Positions 8,657-17,311 of a stretch of 64,000 nucleotides of DNA are shown here, piece after piece. The first letter of the stretch is position 1. Every line of letters begins with the position of its first letter. A program made the position numbers and the translations under genes. Under the pieces are notes generated by a model, which saw only the letters and a program-made list of their open reading frames with translations, searched no databases and had not been told where the DNA came from. Source of the DNA: JAXHMB01 sp034521755 (GTDB lineage Bacteria; Bacteroidota; Rhodothermia; Balneolales; Balneolaceae); contig JAXHMB010000004.1 in NCBI GenBank assembly GCA_034521755.1, positions 744,001 through 808,000 on the forward strand. The letters run 5' to 3'.

Positions 8657-9274
8657 TTAGAAATCCGATTGTGCTAAAGGTCCTTCATTGCATGGTTGGG
8701 TGCGATTCATATCAGCGTCTTTAGCATTAGCTGGTTCGGTTCCCTGGATTGAGGCTATATAGCTAATCAGGTTTTGTACCTGTTCGTTACTAATTCTGGT
8801 GCCGCTGCCATACGCCAACATTCCTTGATCGGGATAGCCATTGATAATACTGGCAGCAATATCTTCGGGCTGACAGCCATGCATCCACTGGTTGTCCGTA
8901 AGATTTGGTCCGACCAAGCCCTCTCCATTGTTTCCATGACAGGTAAAACAAAGTTGACTTGGCTTCATGAACAATTCTTTGCCGGCGGCAATATCAGCTT
9001 CGTCAGTACTTACCGCCCAGGTAAAGTCTTCCACTGGTGTTTCTTCTTCCGGCGCACCATATTTTGCCTCTGCAGCAGCGACTTCCTGCTGGTATTCTTC
9101 AATTTGCGTTGGACCCCATCCAAAAACTTCGTAGTAAAGCATATAGCCTACTCCCAAAGCAATGGTAAAATAGAAGAGCCAAAGCCACCAGGTCGGCATA
9201 TGATTGTCTAGTTCCCTGATACCATCATAGCTGTGATCCAGCAGCTTGTCTTGTTCATCATCAAATACTTTCAT
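8657..9274 (-). CDS. ccoP: cbb3 oxidase subunit III, single-haem CcoP
   Basis: The 205-residue protein has an N-terminal amphipathic DNHMPTWWLWLF segment and membrane helix (about 29-50), the usual CcoP beginning, then one cytochrome c domain with haem site CFTCH (Cys109, Cys112, His113) and a Met in GMLAYG as the likely sixth ligand. Classical proteobacterial CcoP has two c-type haems and about 300 residues; this one is short with a single haem, a form seen in Bacteroidota-type enzymes. It passes electrons from soluble cytochromes or cupredoxins to the CcoO part. Two bases separate it from ccoQ. Confidence 0.92.
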   Translation of the reverse strand: MKVFDDEQDKLLDHSYDGIRELDNHMPTWWLWLFYFTIALGVGYMLYYEVFGWGPTQIEEYQQEVAAAEAKYGAPEEETPVEDFTWAVSTDEADIAAGKELFMKPSQLCFTCHGNNGEGLVGPNLTDNQWMHGCQPEDIAASIINGYPDQGMLAYGSGTRISNEQVQNLISYIASIQGTEPANAKDADMNRTQPCNEGPLAQSDF

Positions 9275-9276
9275 AG

Positions 9277-9465
9277 TTATCGTGTTTTGTTGTTTTCAAT
9301 TGATTCATCTGATTGCAGAGGCAGTTTGGCCGCATCTTCGTAATGAGATTTGCCTTTCTTAACCAAGTAAATAATCAGCCCTACGAAAAACCCCATAAAT
9401 AGCATAAGTGCTATGCTTGGAAATATTCCTATGCCTTCGATTGAGCGTAATACCTCTTTATACAT
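9277..9465 (-). CDS. ccoQ: CcoQ-like small cbb3 oxidase subunit
   Basis: The 62-residue protein has one membrane helix (about 14-35, FPSIALMLFMGFFVGLIIYL) followed by a charged tail, the size and shape of CcoQ, the fourth subunit that stabilises the cbb3 complex. Sequence conservation in this subunit is low, so the call rests on position between ccoNO and ccoP together with the shape. Confidence 0.82.
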   Translation of the reverse strand: MYKEVLRSIEGIGIFPSIALMLFMGFFVGLIIYLVKKGKSHYEDAAKLPLQSDESIENNKTR

Positions 9466-9488
9466 AAAGATCAGTCATTTTTAAGGTT

Positions 9489-11669
9489 TTATTTTGCTTC
9501 ATCGCTGAGCACCTTGCTTGATGGCAGACCTTCGAAAGGATTATTTCCCCCTTTGATATCAATACCAAGGCGTTGCATATATGCGATAATGGCGATTATC
9601 TTTTTATCAGAAGTGATTTCAATTCCATCAACTTCTGTGAATCCATTGGCTCGCAGTTTTTTAGTTATTTCTTCAGCCTGTGCTTTCATATCTGCCAGTG
9701 CTTCATCTTCATATCCACGGGCATAGGGTACTCCTGCGATACGGAGAGCAGAGATACGTTCATCAATCGTTTCCATATCCATATCCTGGGTATAAAGCCA
9801 GGTATAGGCCGGCATGATTGATCCCGGTGATGTTGAATGAGGATCGTACATGTGACGTAAGTGCCATGAGTCGGGATATTTTCCACCAATTCTATGCAAG
9901 TCCGGGCCGGTGCGCTTTGATCCCCACAAGAATGGATGATCATAGACAAATTCACCTGCTTTTGAATATTCGCCATACCGCTCTGTCTCTGAACGGAAAG
10001 GTCGAATCATTTGAGAGTGGCAGTTATTGCAACCCTCGGCTATATAAATATCCCTTCCTTCAAGTTCTAAGGGTGTGTATGGTTTTACGCTGGATATTGT
10101 AGGTACATTCGAGTCCACAAGGGCTGTCGGAACATATTCAACAATGCCGCCAATCAAAATCACTACCAGCGTAAGTGCAGTAAATTGCAGCGGACGACTT
10201 TCCAATCTGCGGTGCCACTTTTCATTTGTGCCGGCAGCCGGATCAATAATAGGCTGTGCCTGATCTTCTTCGGCAGCAACAAATTGTCCGCTTTTGGCTG
10301 TTTTATAAAGGTTGTAGACCGCAAAACAGGCGCCAATAATAAACAACGTGCCCCCTAAAGCACGAAGTGCATACATTGGGATTATTTGCTGAACAGTTTC
10401 AAGGAAGTTGGGATACTGAAGCAGGCCTTCAGTTGTAAACTCTTTCCACATCAAGCTTTGAGTGATGCCGCCCCAGTACATAGGTATCACATAAAAGATA
10501 GCACCGAGTGTGGCAAACCAGAAGTGAACATTGCCAAGCTTTATAGAATACAAATCGGTGTTGTAAATACGCGGAGTGATATAGTAAAGCATACCAAACG
10601 CAAGACCACCATTCCATAGAAGCGCTCCGAGGTGTACGTGTCCGATAATATAATCGCTGTAGTGAGCTACGGCATTTACATTACCAATGGAGAGCATTGG
10701 GCCTTCAAAAGTAGACATACCATAAGCAGTGATACCCACTACCAAGAATTTTAGAACAGGATCTTCACGGACTCTATCCCAGGCACCACGCAGGGTGAGC
10801 AGGCCGTTAAGCATACCTCCCCAAGACGGTGCTATCAACATAAGACTAAAAACTGTTCCCAGAGCCTGTGCCCATCCGGGAAGCGCTGTGTATAGCAAGT
10901 GGTGTGGGCCGGCCCAGATGTAAAGAAAGATTAATGACCAAAAGTGGACGATCGAAAGCCGATATGAAAAAATGGGTCGGTTGGCTGCTTTGGGAATAAA
11001 GTAATACATGATTCCCAGGAATGGGGTAGTCAAAAAGAAGGCTACCGCGTTATGTCCATACCACCATTGCACGAGTGCATCTTGTACCCCCGCATAAATG
11101 GGATAGCTTTTCATAAGAGTTGCGGGTATTTCAACCGAGTTGACAATGTGAAGCACTGCTACCGTTACAAATGTAGCAATGTAAAACCAGATGGCAACAT
11201 AAATATGTTTTTCGCGCCGTTTCCAAATGGTCATCATCATGTTGATGCCAAATATTACCCAAATAACAGCAATGGCAATATCAATGGGCCATTCCAATTC
11301 GGCATATTCTTTACTGGTATTGAACCCAAGGGGGAGGGTAATTACAGCTGAAACAATGATAGCCTGCCAGCCCCAGAAGTTAATCTTACTTAACAGGTTG
11401 CTCCACATGGATGCTTTGCAGAGGCGGGGCAAAGAATAATAGATACCATAAAAGATGGCGTTGCCCGCAAAGGCGAAGATCACTGCATTAGTGTGCAGCG
11501 GTCGCAGCCTCCCGTAAGAGAGTTCAGGTATAAAGCCTAAGAAGTCAGGATAAATAAGTTTGATAGCGATGGTTAAGCCCACTAAAAAACCGATAATGCC
11601 CCAGAAAACGGTCGCAATCCCGAACTTCTTGACTATTTTATTGTCGTAATAAAATGTATCTACAGCCAT
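9489..11669 (-). CDS. ccoN: Fused cbb3 oxidase subunits I and II (CcoN-CcoO)
   Basis: The 726-residue protein joins the catalytic CcoN (about 1-460) with the monohaem cytochrome c CcoO (about 490-726), a fusion common in Bacteroidota. CcoN has about 12-13 helices; haem b ligand His59 (RPLHTN), CuB ligand His206 (WWYGHNAV), Tyr250 six residues before His256-His257 (GPHH), and His336/His344/His346 around the haems (HYSDYIIGHVH). The Tyr is the cross-linked active-site residue of cbb3 enzymes. CcoO has haem site CNNCH (547-551) and the SIMPAY Met ligand. It is the core of the high-affinity terminal oxidase in the cytoplasmic membrane. It begins at the last base of ccoS. Confidence 0.97.
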   Translation of the reverse strand: MAVDTFYYDNKIVKKFGIATVFWGIIGFLVGLTIAIKLIYPDFLGFIPELSYGRLRPLHTNAVIFAFAGNAIFYGIYYSLPRLCKASMWSNLLSKINFWGWQAIIVSAVITLPLGFNTSKEYAELEWPIDIAIAVIWVIFGINMMMTIWKRREKHIYVAIWFYIATFVTVAVLHIVNSVEIPATLMKSYPIYAGVQDALVQWWYGHNAVAFFLTTPFLGIMYYFIPKAANRPIFSYRLSIVHFWSLIFLYIWAGPHHLLYTALPGWAQALGTVFSLMLIAPSWGGMLNGLLTLRGAWDRVREDPVLKFLVVGITAYGMSTFEGPMLSIGNVNAVAHYSDYIIGHVHLGALLWNGGLAFGMLYYITPRIYNTDLYSIKLGNVHFWFATLGAIFYVIPMYWGGITQSLMWKEFTTEGLLQYPNFLETVQQIIPMYALRALGGTLFIIGACFAVYNLYKTAKSGQFVAAEEDQAQPIIDPAAGTNEKWHRRLESRPLQFTALTLVVILIGGIVEYVPTALVDSNVPTISSVKPYTPLELEGRDIYIAEGCNNCHSQMIRPFRSETERYGEYSKAGEFVYDHPFLWGSKRTGPDLHRIGGKYPDSWHLRHMYDPHSTSPGSIMPAYTWLYTQDMDMETIDERISALRIAGVPYARGYEDEALADMKAQAEEITKKLRANGFTEVDGIEITSDKKIIAIIAYMQRLGIDIKGGNNPFEGLPSSKVLSDEAK

Positions 11670-11863
11670 TAATCCGTGTTATTTTTTGTTTGTGTTGTTT
11701 TTGTTGATGATCCTTTTGAGTCTTTGTCTTTATCAAAAAGTATTCTCATAGATGGAGTGTAGGGATCGTCATACTGACCATCACGTACAGCCCAGAAAAA
11801 AAGCCCTAAAAAAATAAGTGCTACCAAGAGGCTGAATCCAATAAGCATGAATATTACTTCCAT
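11669..11863 (-). CDS. ccoS: CcoS, cbb3 oxidase maturation protein
   Basis: The 64-residue protein has an N-terminal membrane helix (about 4-25) ending in FFWAVRDGQYDD, the characteristic CcoS motif just after the helix, then a charged cytoplasmic tail. CcoS is required for cofactor insertion into the cbb3 oxidase. It overlaps ccoI by 10 bases and touches ccoNO by one base, so the four genes are tightly coupled. Confidence 0.92.
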   Translation of the reverse strand: MEVIFMLIGFSLLVALIFLGLFFWAVRDGQYDDPYTPSMRILFDKDKDSKGSSTKTTQTKNNTD

Positions 11864-14302
11864 GTTTGCAGCCCCATTTTTTTGGCAATTAAATAAGTTC
11901 CTGTAGTAGTAAATATCATGATGCTGATAGAGCTCAAAGGCATAAGGATAGCAGCAACCAGCGGTGAAAGCTGGCCGGCTACGGCAAACCCAAGTCCAAC
12001 TACATTGTATAACAATGACAATCCAAAGCTTGCCTTAATGATGCCAATACTCGATTGAGAAAAGTCAATAAAGGTATTCAGCTTACTAATTGATTCGCCA
12101 TCCATGATAGCATCACAAGCCGGGGTAAAAGAATGTACATCGTCTGCAAGGGCAATGCCACAATCACTCTGTTTAAGTGCACCCGCATCATTGAGCCCAT
12201 CCCCAACCATTACCACATTTCCATCTTTTTGCTGGAGTTTCTTTATGAAATCCAGCTTTTGTTGTGGTTTTTGATTAAAGCGGAGTGAGCCTGAATCAAA
12301 GTAAGGAGAAAATTCACTCCGCTGAGATTCATTATCTCCGGAAAGCAAGTAGGTAGAAAATCGATTTTTGAACTGGCTTAATAATTCTTTGATACCATTT
12401 CGATAGGCATTGTCAATTTCAAAATGTCCAATCCATTTACGATCAATAGCTACATGCACAATGGATGCCCCGTTGGTATTTGTATCACGCTGAAGCTGGT
12501 TCTCAGGCACGAAGCCTTGGATAAAGTTTTCAGAACCCAGTGCAATAGCATGCCCATTTGCCGAAGCATGAATCCCATTGTTAAGAATTTCCTGAAAGTC
12601 GGTGATAGAAACAAGTGGAGCTCCATTCAGGCTTGCAGTAATCTTTTGACTCAAAGGGTGGACAGATTCCCGGCATACAGATTTAATTAAGCTGATTTCC
12701 AATTCTGAAAGATTCTTACCCGAAAACGTAACCTCTGCCTTATTTGCTTTTGTCAGCGTACCGGTTTTATCAAATACAATAGATGTAGTATTTGCAAGGC
12801 GTTCAATAACCTCGATTCCTTTAATAAATAATCCATTCTGCGAAAAAATGTTGAGTGCAGAACCTAAAGTAAAAGGTGTTGAAAGGGCAAGGGCACAAGG
12901 ACAGGCAATAATCAGTACAGAGGTAAAAACGGTGATTGCAGTCGTGCTGCTGTACGGCCACCATAACACTGCTGAAATGCAGGCTATTCCCAATACTGCC
13001 AGAGTGAAGTGTGGGCTAATACGGTCGGCTAATGAACTTATATTTCTTCTTTGGTGGGAATCATCGAAAACAGAATTATTCCATAGCTCGGTTAGATAGC
13101 TATTTGAAACTTCTTTAACGGTTTTCATAAGAGCGGAGGCGCCGACGACTTTCCCACCTGCATAGATGGTATCGCCCTTTTCTGCTTTCACAGGATCTTC
13201 TTCCCCGGTGATAAAGCTGTAATCGATAAAACAATTTTCTGAAATAAGTACAGCATCTGCGGGCACCAACTCATGGTTGCGAATAAGCATTTGCATGCCT
13301 TCTTGCAGCTTGTCGATAGATAAAGATTCTTCCGATCCATTTTCTGTAATTCTGGTTACAGAAATCGGGAGATATGATTTGTAGTCTCTGTCAAAGGAGA
13401 GGCGTTCGTACGTTTTCTTCTGAACCATACGCCCCACCAAGAGAAAAAATACAAGTCCGGTAAAAGAATCCATATATCCTGCACCAATACCACCTATGAT
13501 CTCATATACGCTGCGCAAGAAAAGGGCAAGAATTCCAATAGATATGGGCACATCCAGATTGATACCGCCCTGCTTTATTGCAGCCCATGCAGACTTTAAA
13601 TAGTCGCTGCTGCTATATAAAAGAACCGGGAGAGCCAAGGCTATATTTAGTGCTCCAAAAATGATGTGAAAGTACCCATCATTATTGAGAGTTGATCCTG
13701 AAAGATACTCAGGAAAACTAAACAGCATGATGTTTCCAAAGGCGAAATCCCGCAAAGCCAAGCTTTAGCCAGAGCCGACGGTCTGGTGATTGAACGACGT
13801 TTTTGTCCAACTTTTCCATCCTCAGTTCTGGCTCATAGCCAATGGATGCCAACAGTTCTACAATGGCTTGCAGTGTTGTTTTGTTTTCATCATAAGATAC
13901 AGTGAGTTCTCTTTTCAGGAAGTTCACACTGCTTTTTGTAATTCCATTGTCCAGTTTAAAAAGATTTTCCAGAAGCCAAACACAGGATGTGCAGTGGATA
14001 TTGGGAATGTAGAGGCTGACTGAGACTTTACCGTTATTACGGAAGTCGGCCAGCTTATCGACAACGGAATCATCATTCAAAAAATCAAAACGGTTGGTAT
14101 TCTTTTTGTTTTTGAATGAAACTCCCGGTTTATCTTCAAGGCAGTAGTAGGTATTGAGTTGATTGTCATCCAGTATTTCATAAACTAATTTGCAACCGCT
14201 GCAACAGAAAGGCTTGTCTTCAAAAGTAACAGCATCCTGTTCACATAGCTCACCACAATGATAGCATATCGTAGAGTCAGATATCTTAATGTTACTTTTC
14301 AT
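11854..14302 (-). pseudogene. ccoI: Copper-translocating P-type ATPase CcoI/FixI, split by a frameshift
   Basis: Two overlapping frames make one ATPase of about 815 residues. The first (from ATG 14302) has a Cys-rich N-terminus (CYHCGELC, CCSGC) and a heavy-metal domain with IHCTSCVWLL, ending near LGFAGF. The second continues AFGNIMLFSF, then the CPC metal channel (IIACPCALAL), phosphorylation motif DKTGT and hinge MVGDGLND. Removing one base near 13744-13751 joins GFAGF to AFGN, a junction I know from bacteroidal homologues. The protein exports Cu(I) for assembly of the cbb3 CuB site. With the shift as written no functional ATPase would be made. It follows its rrf2 regulator by 9 bases. Confidence 0.9.
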
Positions 14303-14311
14303 TGGGAAATT

Positions 14312-14755
14312 TTAAGTAAACTGCAGGCGAAGGTCAAACCAGGGATCGGACATTGATTGTTCAATTTCACTGAAGTTGGTTTCTGTCAACCAGGCTTTAA
14401 TTTTTTCTCTTTCCTTCGACCAAAATGTGTGAAAGGGGCAGGGTTCAATATGTCCGCATCCTTCAATGCCCAAAAAACACTGTGTGAAAAACTCTGTACC
14501 ATCAATAGCTTCAATTACTTCCATTAAGGTGATTTGTTCGGGAGAACGAGCCAGATACACGCCACCGTTGAGTCCCCGACGCGACTTAAGTATACCACTT
14601 GGCTTTAGTTTTGATAAAATTTGTGAAAGGTATGCTGGCGGACAGTTTAATGGCGTGGCCAGTTCGGCTGCAGATACCGTTTCTCCCTCAGGTTGTTTTG
14701 ACAATGCAATAATTGCTGAAACAGCATATTGCGCACCTTGTGAAAGCAACTTCAT
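14312..14755 (-). CDS. Rrf2-family regulator heading the cbb3 operon
   Basis: The 147-residue protein is a full-length Rrf2 regulator: winged helix with AAELATPLNCPPAYLSQILSKL as recognition region, wing GLNGGVYLAR, and three C-terminal cysteines (Cys93, Cys100, Cys106, pattern C-x6-C-x5-C) placed like the Fe-S ligands of IscR/NsrR. It may sense NO, oxygen or iron-sulfur status. It is the first gene of the cbb3 operon (9 bases before ccoI). A perfect 18-bp palindrome upstream may be its own operator. It is distinct from the two paralogues downstream. Confidence 0.9.
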   Translation of the reverse strand: MKLLSQGAQYAVSAIIALSKQPEGETVSAAELATPLNCPPAYLSQILSKLKPSGILKSRRGLNGGVYLARSPEQITLMEVIEAIDGTEFFTQCFLGIEGCGHIEPCPFHTFWSKEREKIKAWLTETNFSEIEQSMSDPWFDLRLQFT

Positions 14756-14784
14756 TAAGGTAGATATTATTTAAAAACTAATAA

Positions 14785-14802
14785 TCTAATATGAATATTA
14801 GA
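14785..14802. promoter_or_regulatory. Perfect palindrome, candidate operator of the Rrf2-cbb3 operon
   Basis: TCTAATATGAATATTAGA has 8-bp perfect arms with a 2-base spacer and lies 30 bases before the ATG at 14755. Rrf2 regulators bind palindromes of this size, and the neighbouring gene encodes one, so autoregulation is the simplest reading. A partial copy (TTAGATACAATATGAATAGG) follows at about 14821-14840. Confidence 0.5.
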
Positions 14803-14901
14803 TTTTAAGAGTTTTCCTCATTAGATACAATATGAATAGGTGGGAGAATTTTCTATTTGCAGCTATAAAAAGTTGGCAAAGAGATTTGGTCTTCTTTTAT
14901 T

Positions 14902-14917
14902 AAGAGTTAAATATCTC
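14902..14917. promoter_or_regulatory. RRGA-N8-TCYY palindrome before rrf2 gene
   Basis: AAGAGTTAAATATCTC ends 22 bases before the ATG at 14940. Read on the opposite strand it matches 12 of 16 positions of the copy before the nos operon (GAGATAAAATACTCTT). It is one member of the shared motif set described in the findings. Confidence 0.45.
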
Positions 14918-14939
14918 AATAACTTCAATTTGTTGTTGC

Positions 14940-15392
14940 ATGTTGTTATCCAGTGCTTGTGTTTATGGTTTAAAAGCCTCGGTTTATTTAGCCAAAGGAA
15001 CTGAAGCTTCTTATGTATCAATAACAAAGATTAGTGAAGATCTTGGCATATCGCGCCATTTTTTAACCAAGGTGTTACAACAACTGACTGAGGCCGGTAT
15101 TATAGAATCACACAAAGGACCCAAGGGAGGTGTGAAACTCATACAAGATAGCGATGATGTTTATTTATTAGATATTGTTACAGCTATTGATGGATGGGAC
15201 TTATTTACAGAATGTGTGCTCGGTTTGCCGGGATGCGGGATTGAAAAACCATGTCCCATGCATGACAAGTGGGCAGGCACCAGGGATGAAATAAGAGAGA
15301 TGCTCGAGGGAACGTCGTTAGAAGACATGGTAAGGAAAGGTAAGTCTGGAAATCTTCGTATTACTGCTGGCGGGAATTTTAAATGGACGTAG
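14940..15392 (+). CDS. Rrf2-family Fe-S-type regulator, paralogue 1
   Basis: The 150-residue protein has the Rrf2 winged helix (ISEDLGISRHFLTKVLQQL, wing GPKGGVKL) and Cys92, Cys99, Cys105 in ECVLGLPGCGIEKPC, the likely cluster ligands. It is closely similar along its whole length to the regulator at 16626-17078, indicating tandem duplication. Close relatives act as NO or redox sensors such as NsrR; here that is inferred from cysteines and from the adjacent nos genes. It is divergently oriented from the cbb3 operon regulator and is followed after 9 bases by a CoA transferase gene. Confidence 0.9.
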   Translation: MLLSSACVYGLKASVYLAKGTEASYVSITKISEDLGISRHFLTKVLQQLTEAGIIESHKGPKGGVKLIQDSDDVYLLDIVTAIDGWDLFTECVLGLPGCGIEKPCPMHDKWAGTRDEIREMLEGTSLEDMVRKGKSGNLRITAGGNFKWT

Positions 15393-15401
15393 TAACAACT
15401 T

Positions 15402-16475
15402 ATGCCATTGCTTTTTAAGGAAATGACTGTTTTAGAATTAGCCAGCGTACTGGCCGGCCCGGCTGTGGGCAACTTCTTTTCTGAATTGGGTGCCAAAGTG
15501 ATTAAAGTTGAGAATAAGAAAAACGGTGGTGATGTAACCCGACAGTGGCGCCAACCGGGTGAAACTACTGAAGGTCCCTCGGCCTACTATGCATCCGTCA
15601 ACTGGAATAAAGAATCTGTACTGTTAGACTTTACCGATGATGCTGATATGCACAAGGTAAGACAACTGATCAGAGGCGCCGACATTGTAATCACCAATTT
15701 CAAGAAGGATGATGATAAGAAATTTGGGCTAACCTATGAGGATTTGAAAGTACTTAACCCATCGGTAATTCATGGAGAAATTTCCGGTTTTGGGAGTGAG
15801 AGTGATCGCCTTGCCTATGATTTAATTCTGCAGGCGGAGACCGGCTTCATGTCGATGAACGGACAACCAGAAAGCCCGCCTACCAAGTTGCCCCTTGCCA
15901 TGATTGATTTGTTGGCGGCTCATCAGCTTAAGGAGGGTATTCTTTGTGCATTACTGAAGCAAAAAGAAAAATCTGAGCAGCCATTTAATATCAGAGTGAG
16001 CCTGTATGAAAGTGCAATTTCGTCGCTCATAAACCAAGCAACGAATTGGTTAATGAATAAAAATATTCCCCAGCGAATAGGTTCTAAACATCCTAATATT
16101 GCGCCTTATGGAGAGATTTTTACTACTATTGATAAGTGTTCTATTACTTTTGCCATTGGAAACAACAGGCAGTTTCAGGATTTGTGCAGGATTTTAGATG
16201 CTGAGGATTTAGCCAAAGACTTGAAGTACGAAAGCAATGAAGCGCGGGTTGAGCATCGGCAGGAATTAGCAACATTGCTACAGAGTAAAATAAAGAAGCT
16301 GAAAGCTGACACCTTTGTAAAACATTGCCACTCTCAGTTGGTGCCGGTGGCAGAAATAAAAAATCTTAAACAGGTTTTTGAGGAACAGAAAGCAAAAGAT
16401 ATGTTGATCAGGGAGACTATCGAGGGGCGTGATACTGTGCGTCCACGGACATCAGCTTTTACTATTAAAAGCTAA
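15402..16475 (+). CDS. CaiB/BaiF family (class III) CoA transferase
   Basis: The 357-residue protein starts with the family pattern MTVLELASVLAGPAVGNFFSELGAKVIKVE, followed by the Asp in QAETGFMSMNG region and the helical small domain. Such enzymes move CoA between carboxylic acids through an aspartyl-CoA intermediate; I see D143-like DLILQAETG as the likely catalytic Asp region. Substrate unknown. It lies between two paralogous Rrf2 genes, only 9 bases after the first, and may be cotranscribed with it, which is unusual company for this family. Length is slightly below the usual 380-400. Confidence 0.88.
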   Translation: MPLLFKEMTVLELASVLAGPAVGNFFSELGAKVIKVENKKNGGDVTRQWRQPGETTEGPSAYYASVNWNKESVLLDFTDDADMHKVRQLIRGADIVITNFKKDDDKKFGLTYEDLKVLNPSVIHGEISGFGSESDRLAYDLILQAETGFMSMNGQPESPPTKLPLAMIDLLAAHQLKEGILCALLKQKEKSEQPFNIRVSLYESAISSLINQATNWLMNKNIPQRIGSKHPNIAPYGEIFTTIDKCSITFAIGNNRQFQDLCRILDAEDLAKDLKYESNEARVEHRQELATLLQSKIKKLKADTFVKHCHSQLVPVAEIKNLKQVFEEQKAKDMLIRETIEGRDTVRPRTSAFTIKS

Positions 16476-16589
16476 TTATTCTTAGGCTTATCAGATACAG
16501 TGCTGCTGCCTTTTCATTTTTACGAGTATCCACAGGAAAATAAAATAATTCTAAAAAAATTTGGATGAGGAATGAATAGATCTTAAATT

Positions 16590-16605
16590 AAGATAAAAGA
16601 CTCTT
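16590..16605. promoter_or_regulatory. RRGA-N8-TCYT palindrome before rrf2 paralogue 2
   Basis: AAGATAAAAGACTCTT, extended by TTA on the left and AA on the right to 6-bp perfect arms (TTAAGA/TCTTAA), ends 20 bases before the ATG at 16626. Placement before the regulator's own gene fits autoregulation. Confidence 0.55.
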
Positions 16606-16625
16606 AAATACTTTTATTTAAAATA

Positions 16626-17078
16626 ATGCTGTTGTCAAAAGCTTGCATATATGGGTTGCGGTCATCGCTTTTTCTTGCGACGTATGAGAGCGGGACTTAC
16701 GTATCCATTAAAGAGATTAGTGAAACCCTGGATATATCGTTTCACTTTTTGACAAAGATTTTGCAACAACTTACCGGTGCCGGAATTTTGGAATCACAGA
16801 AAGGTCCAAATGGAGGTGTTCGTCTTTCAAAACCAAGTTCTGAGTTATGTTTGTTTATAATTGTGGAAGCAATTGATGGCACTGAAATATTTACTGAGTG
16901 TGTTCTTGGACTTAAAGGTTGTGGTACTCAAAAGCCGTGTCCTATGCATGAAAAATGGGGAAAGAAAAGAGATGATATTCAGGAAATGTTAAAATCTACA
17001 ACTTTGCTAGAACTTGTTGAAAAAGGTAAAGCTGGTAATCTGAGAATAACATCAAAAGGTGATTTTGAATGGCAATAG
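16626..17078 (+). CDS. Rrf2-family Fe-S-type regulator, paralogue 2
   Basis: The 150-residue protein parallels the regulator at 14940: same length, same start (MLLSKACIYGL), recognition region ISETLDISFHFLTKILQQL, wing GPNGGVRL and cysteines 92, 99 and 105 in ECVLGLKGCGTQKPC; Cys75 is extra. It sits immediately upstream of the nos cluster in the same direction and is a natural candidate for its regulator, probably responding to NO or to cluster damage. A shared palindrome lies just before it and another before nosC. Confidence 0.9.
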   Translation: MLLSKACIYGLRSSLFLATYESGTYVSIKEISETLDISFHFLTKILQQLTGAGILESQKGPNGGVRLSKPSSELCLFIIVEAIDGTEIFTECVLGLKGCGTQKPCPMHEKWGKKRDDIQEMLKSTTLLELVEKGKAGNLRITSKGDFEWQ

Positions 17079-17090
17079 TTAACGACATTG

Positions 17091-17140
17091 TATTGCAATT
17101 TTACAATCCTCCATTAAACAGGTATTGCAGTTTTGCAATA
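17091..17140. promoter_or_regulatory. Two Crp/Fnr-like palindromes upstream of the nos operon
   Basis: TATTGCAGTTTTGCAATA (17123-17140) has perfect 7-bp arms and a 4-base spacer, the geometry of Crp/Fnr-family sites. A weaker copy, TATTGCAATTTTACAATC, lies at 17091-17108, 32 bases upstream, i.e. on the same helix face. A half site TATTGCA recurs at 17244. They lie in the 233-base gap between rrf2 and nosC, placed as activator sites for the nos operon. Confidence 0.55.
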
Positions 17141-17268
17141 ATTTTAGTGAAGCAACAGAACAAAGCAAGTAGATATGTACCAAATATGCTCTCAGGACAT
17201 AATTAAAGAAAAAAATAAAATCTTATCTGGGCTTTGGTACAGATATTGCAGCTTATTTTATATAAAAA

Positions 17269-17284
17269 GAGATAAAATACTCTT
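17269..17284. promoter_or_regulatory. RRGA-N8-TCYT palindrome before nosC
   Basis: GAGATAAAATACTCTT ends 27 bases before the ATG at 17312. It is the copy nearest the consensus RRGAYAAAATACTCYT. The AT-rich core also resembles a promoter -10 region, so it may overlap the core promoter. Confidence 0.5.
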
Positions 17285-17311
17285 AATTATTAAAAAGAAA
17301 TACAACAACCT

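Noticed and set aside
9489..11669. CcoN and CcoO as a frameshift fusion
   Set aside because: The join is a proper linker in one frame, and this fusion is common in Bacteroidota, so it is natural.
13718..14302. The ccoI N-terminal frame as a stand-alone copper chaperone made by programmed frameshifting, as in E. coli copA
   Set aside because: The frame ends inside the first membrane helix, not after the metal domain, and no slippery heptamer with a downstream structure is evident; three other genes show the same one-base excess.
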